A stretch of DNA of 7,088 bases, taken from positions 1 through 7,088 of the forward strand of contig UQIQ01000073.1 of NCBI GenBank assembly GCA_900541185.1. Direction: 5' to 3'. The notes beneath the pieces were generated by a model. The model saw only the letters and a program-made list of their open reading frames with translations. It ran no database searches and was not told where the DNA came from. Below are positions 1-6,997 of this stretch, piece by piece. Origin of the DNA: an uncultured Collinsella sp. (GTDB lineage: Bacteria; Actinomycetota; Coriobacteriia; Coriobacteriales; Coriobacteriaceae). How positions within the stretch are numbered: the first letter of the stretch is position 1; each line of letters starts with the position of its first letter. The position numbers were made by a program, and so were the translations under genes.

Positions 1-9
1 AGTTCCGCA

Positions 10-46
10 CGCAAAGAAGGCCACTTAATGTGGCCTTCGTCTTGCG
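10..46 (-). terminator. Intrinsic terminator closing the six-gene operon
   Basis: A perfect 9 bp stem (16-24 with 30-38, GAAGGCCAC/GTGGCCTTC) closes a 5 nt loop. Read on the minus strand it is followed by CTTCTTTGCG, a short U-rich tract. An outer 5 bp helix (10-14 with 42-46) can extend the stem across a small asymmetric internal loop. It lies about 70 bp downstream of the stop of the last gene, so it most likely ends the operon transcript. The U tract is short (TTT), so efficiency may be moderate. Confidence 0.8.
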
Positions 47-108
47 CAGGACTGTAGAGCAGGAAACCTTATATCCGGCCCCTCCGGTCGGGGACCGCGC
101 CTTTGCGA

Positions 109-2493
109 CTACAGCGTCATGTTCGGATCGGCGTCGACGTCGAACGGCGAGATTTCACCTCGGTCGAATTTACGGCGGGCGACCTCCGCGATCATGGCAG
201 CGTTATCGGTGCATGCCGAAAGCGGCGGCACCGTCACGCGAATACCCTGACGCCCAAGCTTCTTAATCATCATCTCACGCAGATGCGGGTTGGCCGAGAC
301 GCCGCCGCCGATGCAATACTCCTTGCACCCGGTAGCGTGCAGGGCGTTTTTGGCCTTCTTGTACTGCACGTCAAAGACCGCCGCCTCAAACGAGGCCGCT
401 AGGTCGGGCAGGTGAATCGTGCGCCCGGCCTTGGTCTCCTGCTCGATGTAGAGCGTCACTGCCGTCTTGAGGCCCGAAAGCGAGAAGCGGTAGTCACCCC
501 TGCTGTTAAGCGCGCGGGGGAAATCAATCGCCTTGGGGTTGCCCGTCTCGGCAAGCTTGGAGATGATGGGGCCGCCGGGATAGCCCAGGCCCAATGCCTT
601 TGCCACCTTGTCGAAGGCTTCGCCCACGGCGTCGTCGAGCGTCTCGCCAAGCACCTCGTAGTCGCCCCATGCCTTTACGTGCACAAGCATGGTGTGCCCG
701 CCCGAGACAAGCGTAAAGATAAACGGAGGCTTGAGGTCAGGCTGCGCCAACAGGTTGGCAAACAGGTGACCCTCCAGATGGTTGACGCACACGAGCGGCT
801 TGCCGGCAGCGTAGGCAAAGCCTTTGGCGAAGGCGACGCCAACCACGAGCGCGCCCACCAGGCCCGGACCCTGTGTCACGCCCACGGCGGCAAGCTCGCT
901 GGGGGCAATGGCTCCACCCTCAAGACCAAGCGATGCTGCGGCATCCTCGAGCGCCGCATCCACGACACTCACAATCACCTCAACGTGTTTGCGCGAGGCG
1001 ATCTCGGGCACCACGCCGCCAAAGCGGGCGTGAAAATCAATCTGTGTCGACACCTGGTTGGCCAGCATATTGCCATCCGCATCGATAATCGCCACGGCCG
1101 TCTCGTCGCAGGAACTCTCGATAGCGAGCACCAGGCGGCGGCGCTCAATTTCGGCGCGCTCCCCCTCGGAGCGCCCAGGCGCAGGCAGCGGCCATACGCG
1201 TTGCTCGGCTGCCGTCGGCTCGGGCGAGGCGTTATCGACCGGAAGTACGAGGGGAAGTGGGGCCGTCATGACGATGGCGTCTTTGCCGACACCGTAGTAG
1301 CCACGACGACGACCCACCTCGGTAAAGCCCAGAGCGGCATAGAGCGCAATCGCGTCCTCGTTGCCGTCCTCGACCTCGAGCGAAGCCGTGGTGCAGCCGA
1401 GCATCTGGGCATCATAGCTCACATGCGACAGCAGCTTGCGGGCAATGCCCTCACGGCGATGTGCCGAGTCGACGGCGACATCCAGAATCTGCACATCACC
1501 GTCCACGACCATACCGCCGGCAAGGCCCAGCAGCTTGCCGTCGTCGTGTGCCACCCACCAACTACGCGGCGCAGCGACGTCCTCGCCCAGTTCGGACAGG
1601 AACATGCCCGGCGTCCACGCCTCGTGTCCGGCACCTTCAAAGCAGGCAGCCTCTAGCGCGCTCACGCCCTCGGCATCCGCCGCGCCCATGGGACGGAACT
1701 GCAGATGACGACCGGCGAGCTCATCGGCAACGCCCGTAATTTCGCTCTGCGCACTCTCGGCAAGACCAAGACGCTTGCGCTCGTTTTCCTCGGCATCCGA
1801 AAGGCGCGTGTAAATCGGCAGGACGCGAGCCGGATCGCCGTCACCCGCAGCGTGCGCGAGCAGCAAGCCCTCGCCCGAAGGCCACCACAGGTCGCGCTCC
1901 ACGCAGCGGGCGGTCTCGTCCTCACCCAGCAGCTTGCCATAGCGCACGAGACCGTCACCGGTCAGCTGAACCTGGTCCCAGTCCGCTGCTCGGCGCCACT
2001 CATCGAGCGCCACGGCGGCCTTGACCACGTGTTCGCGCTCAAATTGACGCTCGGGACCCTCATCGCCCAGCATATATAGTGCCGGATATACCTCACCGCG
2101 CATGGCATCGGCCAAGATACCAAGCTTGCCGCGCACGCCAGCCTTCCACGCCGTCCAAGCGCAAGCGTCGAGCGTCGACACGCCCAGCAGCGGAACATTG
2201 GCACCGCGCGCGAGGCCCTTGGCAGTGGAGATGCCGATGCGCACACCCGTAAACGACCCCGGGCCGCGGCCGACCACGTAGCAACCAACATCGCTGCGAT
2301 CCAGACCGACTTGAGCCAGCACGCCATCAACGGTATTCACGAGCTCAACGTTGGCGTGCCGGCGACACATGTGGTCGCCACTCACGAGCTTCGTCTCGCC
2401 CGTCTGCCCATCAATCCAGCTTGCCGCGCAGGCAAGCATGTCGGTCGAGGTATCGAGCGCCACCACCAGCGCGTTGTCGTTATGCAAGCTCAT
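109..2493 (-). CDS. tsaD: TsaB-RimI-TsaD fusion: t6A37 tRNA modification subunits with an embedded ribosomal protein acetyltransferase
   Basis: This single 794-residue protein joins three enzymes that are usually separate. Residues 1 to about 243 are TsaB, the partner subunit of TsaD, with GRGPGSFTGVRIG at 75-87 and the usual closing IYTR at 227-230. Residues about 264-411 are a RimI-type GNAT acetyltransferase, with the acetyl-CoA motif RREGIA at 346-351 and the NEDAIALYAALGF and RRRGYY signatures at 378-400. A Pro/Ala/Glu-rich linker (412-452) leads to TsaD (454-794), which carries IESSCDETA at 458-466, the metal-binding NHLEGH (H572, H576), SGGHT at 597-601, GGVSAN at 729-734 and D763 in CTDNAA. 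TsaB and TsaD together transfer threonylcarbamoyl to A37 of ANN-decoding tRNAs; RimI in other bacteria acetylates the N-terminus of ribosomal protein S18. I chose the ATG at 2493, preceded by TAAGG 9 nt upstream. A TTG at 2511 would add six residues but lacks a placed ribosome site. The start overlaps the tsaE stop by 14 bp. Confidence 0.95.
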   Translation of the reverse strand: MSLHNDNALVVALDTSTDMLACAASWIDGQTGETKLVSGDHMCRRHANVELVNTVDGVLAQVGLDRSDVGCYVVGRGPGSFTGVRIGISTAKGLARGANVPLLGVSTLDACAWTAWKAGVRGKLGILADAMRGEVYPALYMLGDEGPERQFEREHVVKAAVALDEWRRAADWDQVQLTGDGLVRYGKLLGEDETARCVERDLWWPSGEGLLLAHAAGDGDPARVLPIYTRLSDAEENERKRLGLAESAQSEITGVADELAGRHLQFRPMGAADAEGVSALEAACFEGAGHEAWTPGMFLSELGEDVAAPRSWWVAHDDGKLLGLAGGMVVDGDVQILDVAVDSAHRREGIARKLLSHVSYDAQMLGCTTASLEVEDGNEDAIALYAALGFTEVGRRRGYYGVGKDAIVMTAPLPLVLPVDNASPEPTAAEQRVWPLPAPGRSEGERAEIERRRLVLAIESSCDETAVAIIDADGNMLANQVSTQIDFHARFGGVVPEIASRKHVEVIVSVVDAALEDAAASLGLEGGAIAPSELAAVGVTQGPGLVGALVVGVAFAKGFAYAAGKPLVCVNHLEGHLFANLLAQPDLKPPFIFTLVSGGHTMLVHVKAWGDYEVLGETLDDAVGEAFDKVAKALGLGYPGGPIISKLAETGNPKAIDFPRALNSRGDYRFSLSGLKTAVTLYIEQETKAGRTIHLPDLAASFEAAVFDVQYKKAKNALHATGCKEYCIGGGVSANPHLREMMIKKLGRQGIRVTVPPLSACTDNAAMIAEVARRKFDRGEISPFDVDADPNMTL

Positions 2494-2986
2494 CTTGTAC
2501 AGCCTTATCAATCAAATGGGAAAGCTCCATTGCGCGGTCACCGTGCGCCTCGAGCGTTATCGTTCGCACATCACTGTCGCCCTCATCACGCTTGAGCGTC
2601 ACCGAAAGATACTCATCCGTCAGCTCGTCTTGGAATTGTTCGCCCCATTCCAGCAGGCAAGCACCCTCATAGCCCAGTACATCGAAAATGCCCGTATCCT
2701 CGAGCTCGTAGGCATGCTCCAGACGGTATAGATCAAAGTGAAACAGCGGAATACGGCCTTGATCATGAACGGCCATGAGCGCAAACGTAGGGCTCGTAAC
2801 CATATGCTCATCGCCCAGCCCGCGCGAGACGCCCTTGGTAAAGTGAGTTTTGCCCACCCCCAGGCCACCGGTCAGGATGAGCACATCGCCGTCCTCAAGG
2901 CACGGTGCAATTAGCTCGCCAAAGTACTCCGTATCGGCAGCGCAAGTCGTTTTGTAAGTACCTACCCCCAGGCGCTCCAGGGACAT
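2480..2986 (-). CDS. tsaE: TsaE, ATPase of the t6A tRNA modification complex
   Basis: TsaE is a small P-loop ATPase that binds the TsaB-TsaD heterodimer and is needed for repeated cycles of tRNA A37 threonylcarbamoylation. The 168 residues show a Walker A loop (G40-x4-G45-K46-T47), SPTF at 65-68, the HFDLYR motif at 83-88 and LLEW at 111-114, all in the family's order. The length is slightly above the usual 150-160, with the extra at the charged C-terminus. The ATG at 2986 has an AAGGAG at 2992-2997 with a 5 nt spacer. That site begins inside the tandem stop (TAATAA) of the gene before it. The last codons overlap the start of the TsaB-RimI-TsaD gene, so ATPase and transferase are probably translationally coupled. 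Family assignment is secure. Confidence 0.95.
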   Translation of the reverse strand: MSLERLGVGTYKTTCAADTEYFGELIAPCLEDGDVLILTGGLGVGKTHFTKGVSRGLGDEHMVTSPTFALMAVHDQGRIPLFHFDLYRLEHAYELEDTGIFDVLGYEGACLLEWGEQFQDELTDEYLSVTLKRDEGDSDVRTITLEAHGDRAMELSHLIDKAVQDELA

Positions 2987-2991
2987 ATATG

Positions 2992-2997
2992 CTCCTT
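2992..2997 (-). promoter_or_regulatory. tsaE ribosome binding site embedded in tandem stop codons
   Basis: AAGGAG stands 5 nt before the tsaE ATG and shares its first two A residues with the second stop of the TAATAA that ends the uracil-DNA glycosylase gene. This placement favours coupled translation. Confidence 0.8.
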
Positions 2998-2998
2998 A

Positions 2999-3619
2999 TT
3001 ATTCCGAGGCGTCCTCTGGTGCGGGATGTCGCTCCAGATAGTCGCCCAGCATCTTAAAGTCTTCCTCCAGCAGTTCCTGCCACGCCGGATTGCGTAGCGC
3101 TGCTGCCGGATGGAACGTGGGCATTACTACAAAATGCCCCATCTGGTGGAACCTGCCGCGCAGCTTAGTAATGCCAATCTCGGTCTTAAGCACAAAGTGC
3201 GTCGCGGGGTTGCCGAGCGTCACGATAATATCGGGCCAGATGCTTCGAATCTGCTCACGCAAAAACGGCGAGCAAGCCAGCACTTCCTCGGGACGTGGAT
3301 TGCGGTTTCCCGGCGGGCGGCACTTAAGCACGTTGGCAATGTAGACGTCTTCGCGTTTGAGCCCCGCCAGCGACAAAATGCCGTTGAGGTCCTCGCCTGC
3401 CGCCCCCACAAAGGGCTCGCCCTGCAAATCCTCATTGCGGCCCGGCGCCTCGCCAATAAACATCACACGAGCGCGGGGGTTTCCCACGCCAAACACGATA
3501 TTGTGACGCGACTGGTAGAGCTGGCAGAGGTGACAATCGCCCAGAACGGCCTCAATTTCCTCGAGTGCGACCTCACGTGGTGCCTGATGGGTATGGCCGG
3601 GGATGTGCATGACGCCCAT
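2999..3619 (-). CDS. Family 4 (iron-sulfur) uracil-DNA glycosylase
   Basis: This enzyme cleaves uracil from DNA to start base excision repair after cytosine deamination or dUMP incorporation. The 206-residue protein has four cysteines placed as the 4Fe-4S ligands of family 4 enzymes: CxxC at C29 and C32, then C100 in LKCRPPGNRNP and C116. GEAPGRNED at 56-64 followed by GEPFVGAAGEDLN at 67-79 is the uracil-binding/active-site region. HPAAALRNP at 170-178 matches the second conserved motif. The start at 3619 is supported by AGGAG at 3625-3629 with a 5 nt spacer; an in-frame ATG three codons later has no comparable site. The gene ends with tandem TAATAA stops. It lies 8 bp after alr and 12 bp before tsaE. 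It has no evident functional link to its neighbours and probably rides in a housekeeping operon. The family call is firm; activity on particular substrates is inferred. Confidence 0.93.
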   Translation of the reverse strand: MGVMHIPGHTHQAPREVALEEIEAVLGDCHLCQLYQSRHNIVFGVGNPRARVMFIGEAPGRNEDLQGEPFVGAAGEDLNGILSLAGLKREDVYIANVLKCRPPGNRNPRPEEVLACSPFLREQIRSIWPDIIVTLGNPATHFVLKTEIGITKLRGRFHQMGHFVVMPTFHPAAALRNPAWQELLEEDFKMLGDYLERHPAPEDASE

Positions 3620-3624
3620 AGCGG

Positions 3625-3629
3625 CTCCT
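3625..3629 (-). promoter_or_regulatory. Glycosylase ribosome binding site overlapping the alr stop
   Basis: AGGAG with a 5 nt spacer to the ATG at 3619. Its first two bases are the last two of the alr stop codon TAG (3628-3630). It supports the upstream of the two possible starts. Confidence 0.8.
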
Positions 3630-4773
3630 ACACGTAGACCTTGTCGAGACGCATGCCAAAGCCGCAGGCGACCTCGTAGTTAATCGTTCCGCGCAGTCGG
3701 GCCATCTCGTCCATAGTGATCTCGGCATCGCCATCGCGGCCGACAATAATCATCTCGTCACCATACTCGGCCTCGGGAATCTCGTGTGCCGGGTTGGACT
3801 GAATGGCGACCATAAACTGGTCCATGCAGATATTGCCAACCTGATGCACGCGCTCGCCGCGATACAGCACATCCATACGATTGGAAAGCGTACGCGATAG
3901 GCCATCGGCATAACCGATCGGCAGCGTGCAGATCTGAACGCGCGTACGCGGTACGCGGTAGGTAAAACCGTAGCCCACGCCCTCACCCATCGCAGGGTGT
4001 GCCACGCGCGTCACACGCGCATGGACGCTCATAACGGGATCAAGCTGCATCACGCGGCCACTCAGCTCGCACGGCTGCATTCCATACAAGCCAACGCCGG
4101 CGCGAATCATATCAAAATGCATCGAAGGGTCGAGCATCGAGGACGGCGTGTTGGCGCAGTGCACGATACCGCACTCAAAGCCCGCATCCTTAATGGCCTG
4201 AACGGCCTCGGTAAAGCGCTGACACTGCAGTTTGTAGTCCCAGCCCGAAGGTTCATCGGCCGTGGCGAAGTGCGTAAATACGCCGTCGCACTGAATACCG
4301 CGATGGAAATTTATACCGCGGACAAAGTCGAGCACCTGCGTGTAGTGAACGCCGATACGATTCATGCCCGTCTCGATGGCGAGATGATACTTGCCCACTT
4401 TGCCCGCCGCGACGGCACATTCGCCATACGCAAGAGCAAAGTCGGACGTATAGACCGAGGGCATGATATCAAACTCGAGCAACGTCGGAATGGCCTCGAT
4501 AGGCGGCTCGCTTAGGATGAGGATGGGTTTCGTAATCCCGCCCTGTCGGAGCTCAACGCCCTCGTTAACCGTCGCCACGGCAAACATGTCGGCACCGGCC
4601 GAATACATGATCTTGGCGCACTCAACAGCTCCATGGCCATAAGCATCGGCCTTGACCACGCAGCACAGGCGCTGACGTGGATTCAGCAAGTTCTTGTAGG
4701 CCCTCGTGTTACGACGGAGCGCCCCACGGTCGATCTCGACCCAGGACCAGCGCGTCAAATCGGCTTTATTCAT
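3628..4773 (-). CDS. alr: Alanine racemase (PLP-dependent)
   Basis: Alr interconverts L- and D-alanine in the cytoplasm and so supplies D-Ala for peptidoglycan stem peptides. The 381-residue length is typical. The PLP lysine is K41 in VVKADAYGHG (39-48), and the opposing catalytic tyrosine of the partner subunit is Y268 in VGYGFTY. Other family signatures are ETGMNRIG at 134-141, HCANTPSS at 205-212, RAGVGLYG at 224-231, IGYADGLSR at 286-294 and GNICMDQFM at 313-321. The fold is therefore complete: TIM barrel (about 10-240) then beta domain (about 248-381). The ATG at 4773 lies only 2 bp after the nnr stop. No good Shine-Dalgarno precedes it (only GGA 9 nt upstream), so translation may depend on ribosomes terminating on nnr. 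The next in-frame ATG (residue 56) would remove the PLP lysine, so this start is secure. Confidence 0.97.
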   Translation of the reverse strand: MNKADLTRWSWVEIDRGALRRNTRAYKNLLNPRQRLCCVVKADAYGHGAVECAKIMYSAGADMFAVATVNEGVELRQGGITKPILILSEPPIEAIPTLLEFDIMPSVYTSDFALAYGECAVAAGKVGKYHLAIETGMNRIGVHYTQVLDFVRGINFHRGIQCDGVFTHFATADEPSGWDYKLQCQRFTEAVQAIKDAGFECGIVHCANTPSSMLDPSMHFDMIRAGVGLYGMQPCELSGRVMQLDPVMSVHARVTRVAHPAMGEGVGYGFTYRVPRTRVQICTLPIGYADGLSRTLSNRMDVLYRGERVHQVGNICMDQFMVAIQSNPAHEIPEAEYGDEMIIVGRDGDAEITMDEMARLRGTINYEVACGFGMRLDKVYV

Positions 4774-4775
4774 GA

Positions 4776-6392
4776 TTAGTCATCCGACCCTTCGTCCATG
4801 ATTCCCAGATCTTCGAGCGCATCCTTTGCCGCCAGCTCCATGGCAGGACCGATCAAGTCGATAAGATCGGTCGCGATAACGCTCTTCTCACCATACTCCG
4901 TCGCCGCGGCAAAACCGGCGTAGCTGTGAAGTGCGACGGCGTACGAATACAGCAACTCCCAACGATCCATCTCGTCGCGCATGGTGGCAAGCGTGCCGGC
5001 CAAAATACCCGCGAGAACATCACCCGAACCGGCAGTTGCTAGAGAAGCCGGACCCGAGAGCGGCAGCAACACACGCTCAACGCCACAGATAGCCGTCGTC
5101 GGCCCCTTGGCAATGACCACCAGATTGTCGGAGCCTGCAGCCCAGACAACCTTCTGCGCGGCCGCAATCGCGGTACCAAGGTCGTTCACCTCGTCACCGG
5201 CAACCAGACGCGAAAGCTCACGATAGTGCGGCGTCATAACCAACGGCTGCTCGCGACGATACATCTCGGGATTACTATCAATACCGTCAATGGCAATCTT
5301 AGCAAGGCAGTTGAGTGCATCGGCGTCCAAAATAAGCGGCACATCAAGCTCGAGCAAGCCCGAAACCACCTGCATAGCGCCGGCAGATGTCGTCATACCG
5401 GGACCGCACAGTACGCAGCTGTACTTCTTTGCAATCTCGCACACCGTCATGCGCGCAGCGGCGCCAAAGGAGCCGCGGGAATCAGACGGAATAGCAAAGA
5501 CGGGAATCGAAGGAAGTGCCATGCGAATAAGATTGGCGCAGGCGTCAGGAGCCGCGACTGCCACGTAACCAGCACCCGCGCGAGCTGCAGACTTGGCCGC
5601 CATAATGGCAGCACCAGGATATTGCGCAGATCCGGCGACAATAAGCACAGAGCCACGGGAATACTTATCGATATTCGTAGGTAGTGGAGCAAAGTAATCA
5701 ACTAAGTCACCGGGCTCGACAATCTCGGCGGCGTGGTCGACATCATCGATGACCTCGTCAAGACGGTCGTAAAGATTGCCGCAGATCAAATCGCCAGCAT
5801 ACTCAGGGCCATCGGCGCTATACAAACCAATCTTGGGCGCAATCATCGTCACCGTATGCTCGGCACGAATGCAGTCGTCATCAACAACGCCCGTCTCGGC
5901 ATTCAGGCCCGAGGGGACATCAATGGATACGACACAGTCGGCGCATTCATTGACCGTAGGAATCCAGATGGAGAACGGCGCACGCAGATTCCCGTGAAAA
6001 CCGGTACCAAAAATGGCATCGACAACAACATCGGCCTTATCGATCAAAACCTCGAGTTCATCACGCGAGGGGCCGACGCAAACGTGCACATCGCGGCCGG
6101 CAGTACGACGAGCAACATGACGTGCCAGAGCAGCAGGAATCTCATCCGGTTCAACCGGAGAAACGATATCGACGTCCACACCCTTATGGCTCAGGATATC
6201 GGCGGCAACCCAACCGTCGCCGCCATTATTACCAAAACCGACCAGAACGAGAACCCGATCGGGATTGAGCTTCAAGACCTCGTTGGCGGCAAACTCACCC
6301 GCTAGCTCCATAAGCTCGGCCTTCGAAGTCCCTTCGCGTTCGATGATATCCTCGAGACGAACGACTTCTTCGGTACTCAAAACCGGTTTCAT
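4776..6392 (-). CDS. nnr: Bifunctional NAD(P)H-hydrate repair enzyme (epimerase plus ADP/ATP-dependent dehydratase)
   Basis: Nnr repairs hydrated NADH and NADPH: the N-terminal domain interconverts the R and S epimers, and the C-terminal domain dehydrates the S form at the expense of ADP or ATP. The 538 residues hold an intact YjeF-N (NnrE) domain (about 1-222) with GFGNNGGDG at 52-60, DAIFGTG at 125-131 and SIDVPSGL at 156-163. The ribokinase-like NnrD domain (about 240-520) has K243, VAGSAQYPGAA at 252-262, CGPGM at 329-333, DADAL at 356-360, TPHYREL at 387-393 and ATAGSGDVLAG at 452-462. A short acidic tail ends the protein. The ATG at 6392 abuts the acpS stop directly (TAGATG) and has AGGAG at 6398-6402 with a 5 nt spacer, so the two are coupled. 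Pairing with acpS is common in bacteria. Both domains look active. Confidence 0.96.
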   Translation of the reverse strand: MKPVLSTEEVVRLEDIIEREGTSKAELMELAGEFAANEVLKLNPDRVLVLVGFGNNGGDGWVAADILSHKGVDVDIVSPVEPDEIPAALARHVARRTAGRDVHVCVGPSRDELEVLIDKADVVVDAIFGTGFHGNLRAPFSIWIPTVNECADCVVSIDVPSGLNAETGVVDDDCIRAEHTVTMIAPKIGLYSADGPEYAGDLICGNLYDRLDEVIDDVDHAAEIVEPGDLVDYFAPLPTNIDKYSRGSVLIVAGSAQYPGAAIMAAKSAARAGAGYVAVAAPDACANLIRMALPSIPVFAIPSDSRGSFGAAARMTVCEIAKKYSCVLCGPGMTTSAGAMQVVSGLLELDVPLILDADALNCLAKIAIDGIDSNPEMYRREQPLVMTPHYRELSRLVAGDEVNDLGTAIAAAQKVVWAAGSDNLVVIAKGPTTAICGVERVLLPLSGPASLATAGSGDVLAGILAGTLATMRDEMDRWELLYSYAVALHSYAGFAAATEYGEKSVIATDLIDLIGPAMELAAKDALEDLGIMDEGSDD

Positions 6393-6932
6393 CTATGCTC
6401 CTAGCGTATCTTGCGAAGCATCGCCCAGGTGCTCCGTCAATGCTGAATTCTGCAGCTGCTCAAGCTCATCTAAAACAGAGCGAGCCTCTTTAAATGTCTG
6501 CGCAACGCGTTTCTTGGTGCTCACCTTTTCATCTTTTGGCTTAGGCCGAGCATCTTCGGTAATCGCGATGGCATTCGCAACGGCCAAGTCTCCTGTAAGC
6601 GTAATGGAAAGAGCGACCTCAACAACACCAAGCTCATGAGCGATCTCGAGTGCACGGCCCGAAAGCAGCGCCTTCGGTTTGCCGAGTTTATCACGCGTTA
6701 CCGAAACATCCTTGCGACCAACGCCTTGACTAAAACCCGTGCCGAGAGCTTTAAGCACCGCCTCGCGCGAAGCAAAGCGGCTCGCATAGTGAGCAGCGGG
6801 ACGCGATGATGCATCGCAATACGCACGCTCATCTTCGGTAAACACACGCCGAGCAAACGACGGCGTCTTTTCAAGAATTGATTTCATGCGGGAAATCTCG
6901 ACGATATCAACGCCGATACCAGCTTCAGCCAT
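6393..6932 (-). CDS. acpS: Holo-[acyl-carrier-protein] synthase with a C-terminal extension
   Basis: AcpS transfers 4'-phosphopantetheine from coenzyme A to a serine of apo acyl carrier protein, switching on fatty acid synthesis. With the start at 6932 the protein has 179 residues, about 50-60 more than the usual 120. The catalytic domain is residues 1-125, with GIGVDIVEISR at 5-15 (metal ligand D9) and FASREAVLKALGTGF at 53-67 (metal ligand E57). At the place where many relatives have SxSH, this protein has SITL (109-112), with Leu for His. Residues 126-179 are a charged tail (a Lys-rich stretch, then a predicted amphipathic helix around 142-165) that I do not recognise. An in-frame ATG at 6944 would add four residues, but it lies within the ribosome binding site of the 6932 start, which better fits the family N-terminus. 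It is the first gene of the operon. Confidence 0.93.
   Translation of the reverse strand: MAEAGIGVDIVEISRMKSILEKTPSFARRVFTEDERAYCDASSRPAAHYASRFASREAVLKALGTGFSQGVGRKDVSVTRDKLGKPKALLSGRALEIAHELGVVEVALSITLTGDLAVANAIAITEDARPKPKDEKVSTKKRVAQTFKEARSVLDELEQLQNSALTEHLGDASQDTLGA
6398..6402 (-). promoter_or_regulatory. nnr ribosome binding site inside the end of acpS
   Basis: AGGAG lies within the last sense codons of acpS, with a 5 nt spacer (CATAG, containing the acpS stop) to the nnr ATG at 6392. Confidence 0.8.
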
Positions 6933-6934
6933 GT

Positions 6935-6942
6935 TCACCTCC
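6935..6942 (-). promoter_or_regulatory. Strong ribosome binding site for acpS, deciding its start
   Basis: GGAGGTGA on the minus strand matches eight bases of the 16S anti-Shine-Dalgarno complement and sits 5 nt (counted from GGAGG) before the ATG at 6932. The competing ATG at 6944 overlaps this site and has no comparable site of its own. Confidence 0.85.
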
Positions 6943-6961
6943 ATATCGCACAGACTAAGTT

Positions 6962-6991
6962 ATTGTAGCCCGTTCACAGAAGATGCGACAA
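6962..6991 (-). promoter_or_regulatory. Proximal candidate sigma-70-type promoter of the operon
   Basis: On the minus strand a -35 element TTGTCG (6991-6986, 4 of 6 to consensus) is followed after 18 nt by a -10 element TACAAT (6967-6962, 5 of 6). Transcription would begin near 6955, giving a leader of about 20 nt before the acpS ATG at 6932. This is prediction from consensus only. Confidence 0.6.
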
Positions 6992-6997
6992 ACGAGG

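Noticed and set aside
77..96. A second GC-rich hairpin between the fusion gene and the terminator
   Set aside because: Its core pairs only 4 bp (79-82 with 90-93), needs a bulge to extend, and has no U tract, so it is not supported as a terminator or RNA element.
412..1656. A 414-residue open frame on the plus strand
   Set aside because: It lies wholly antisense to the TsaB-RimI-TsaD gene, whose motifs are intact through this region. Its translation is rich in Arg, His and Ala without recognisable domains, as expected of a shadow frame opposite a GC-rich gene.
2494..2511. TTG start at 2511 extending the fusion protein by six residues
   Set aside because: No Shine-Dalgarno lies at a workable distance, while the ATG at 2493 has TAAGG 9 nt upstream and gives a TsaB-like N-terminus.
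5733..6305. A 190-residue plus-strand frame opposite nnr
   Set aside because: It is antisense to the clearly conserved NnrE domain, has no recognisable motif and no convincing ribosome site. Similar plus-strand frames at 3110-3637 and 3997-4515 are rejected for the same reason.
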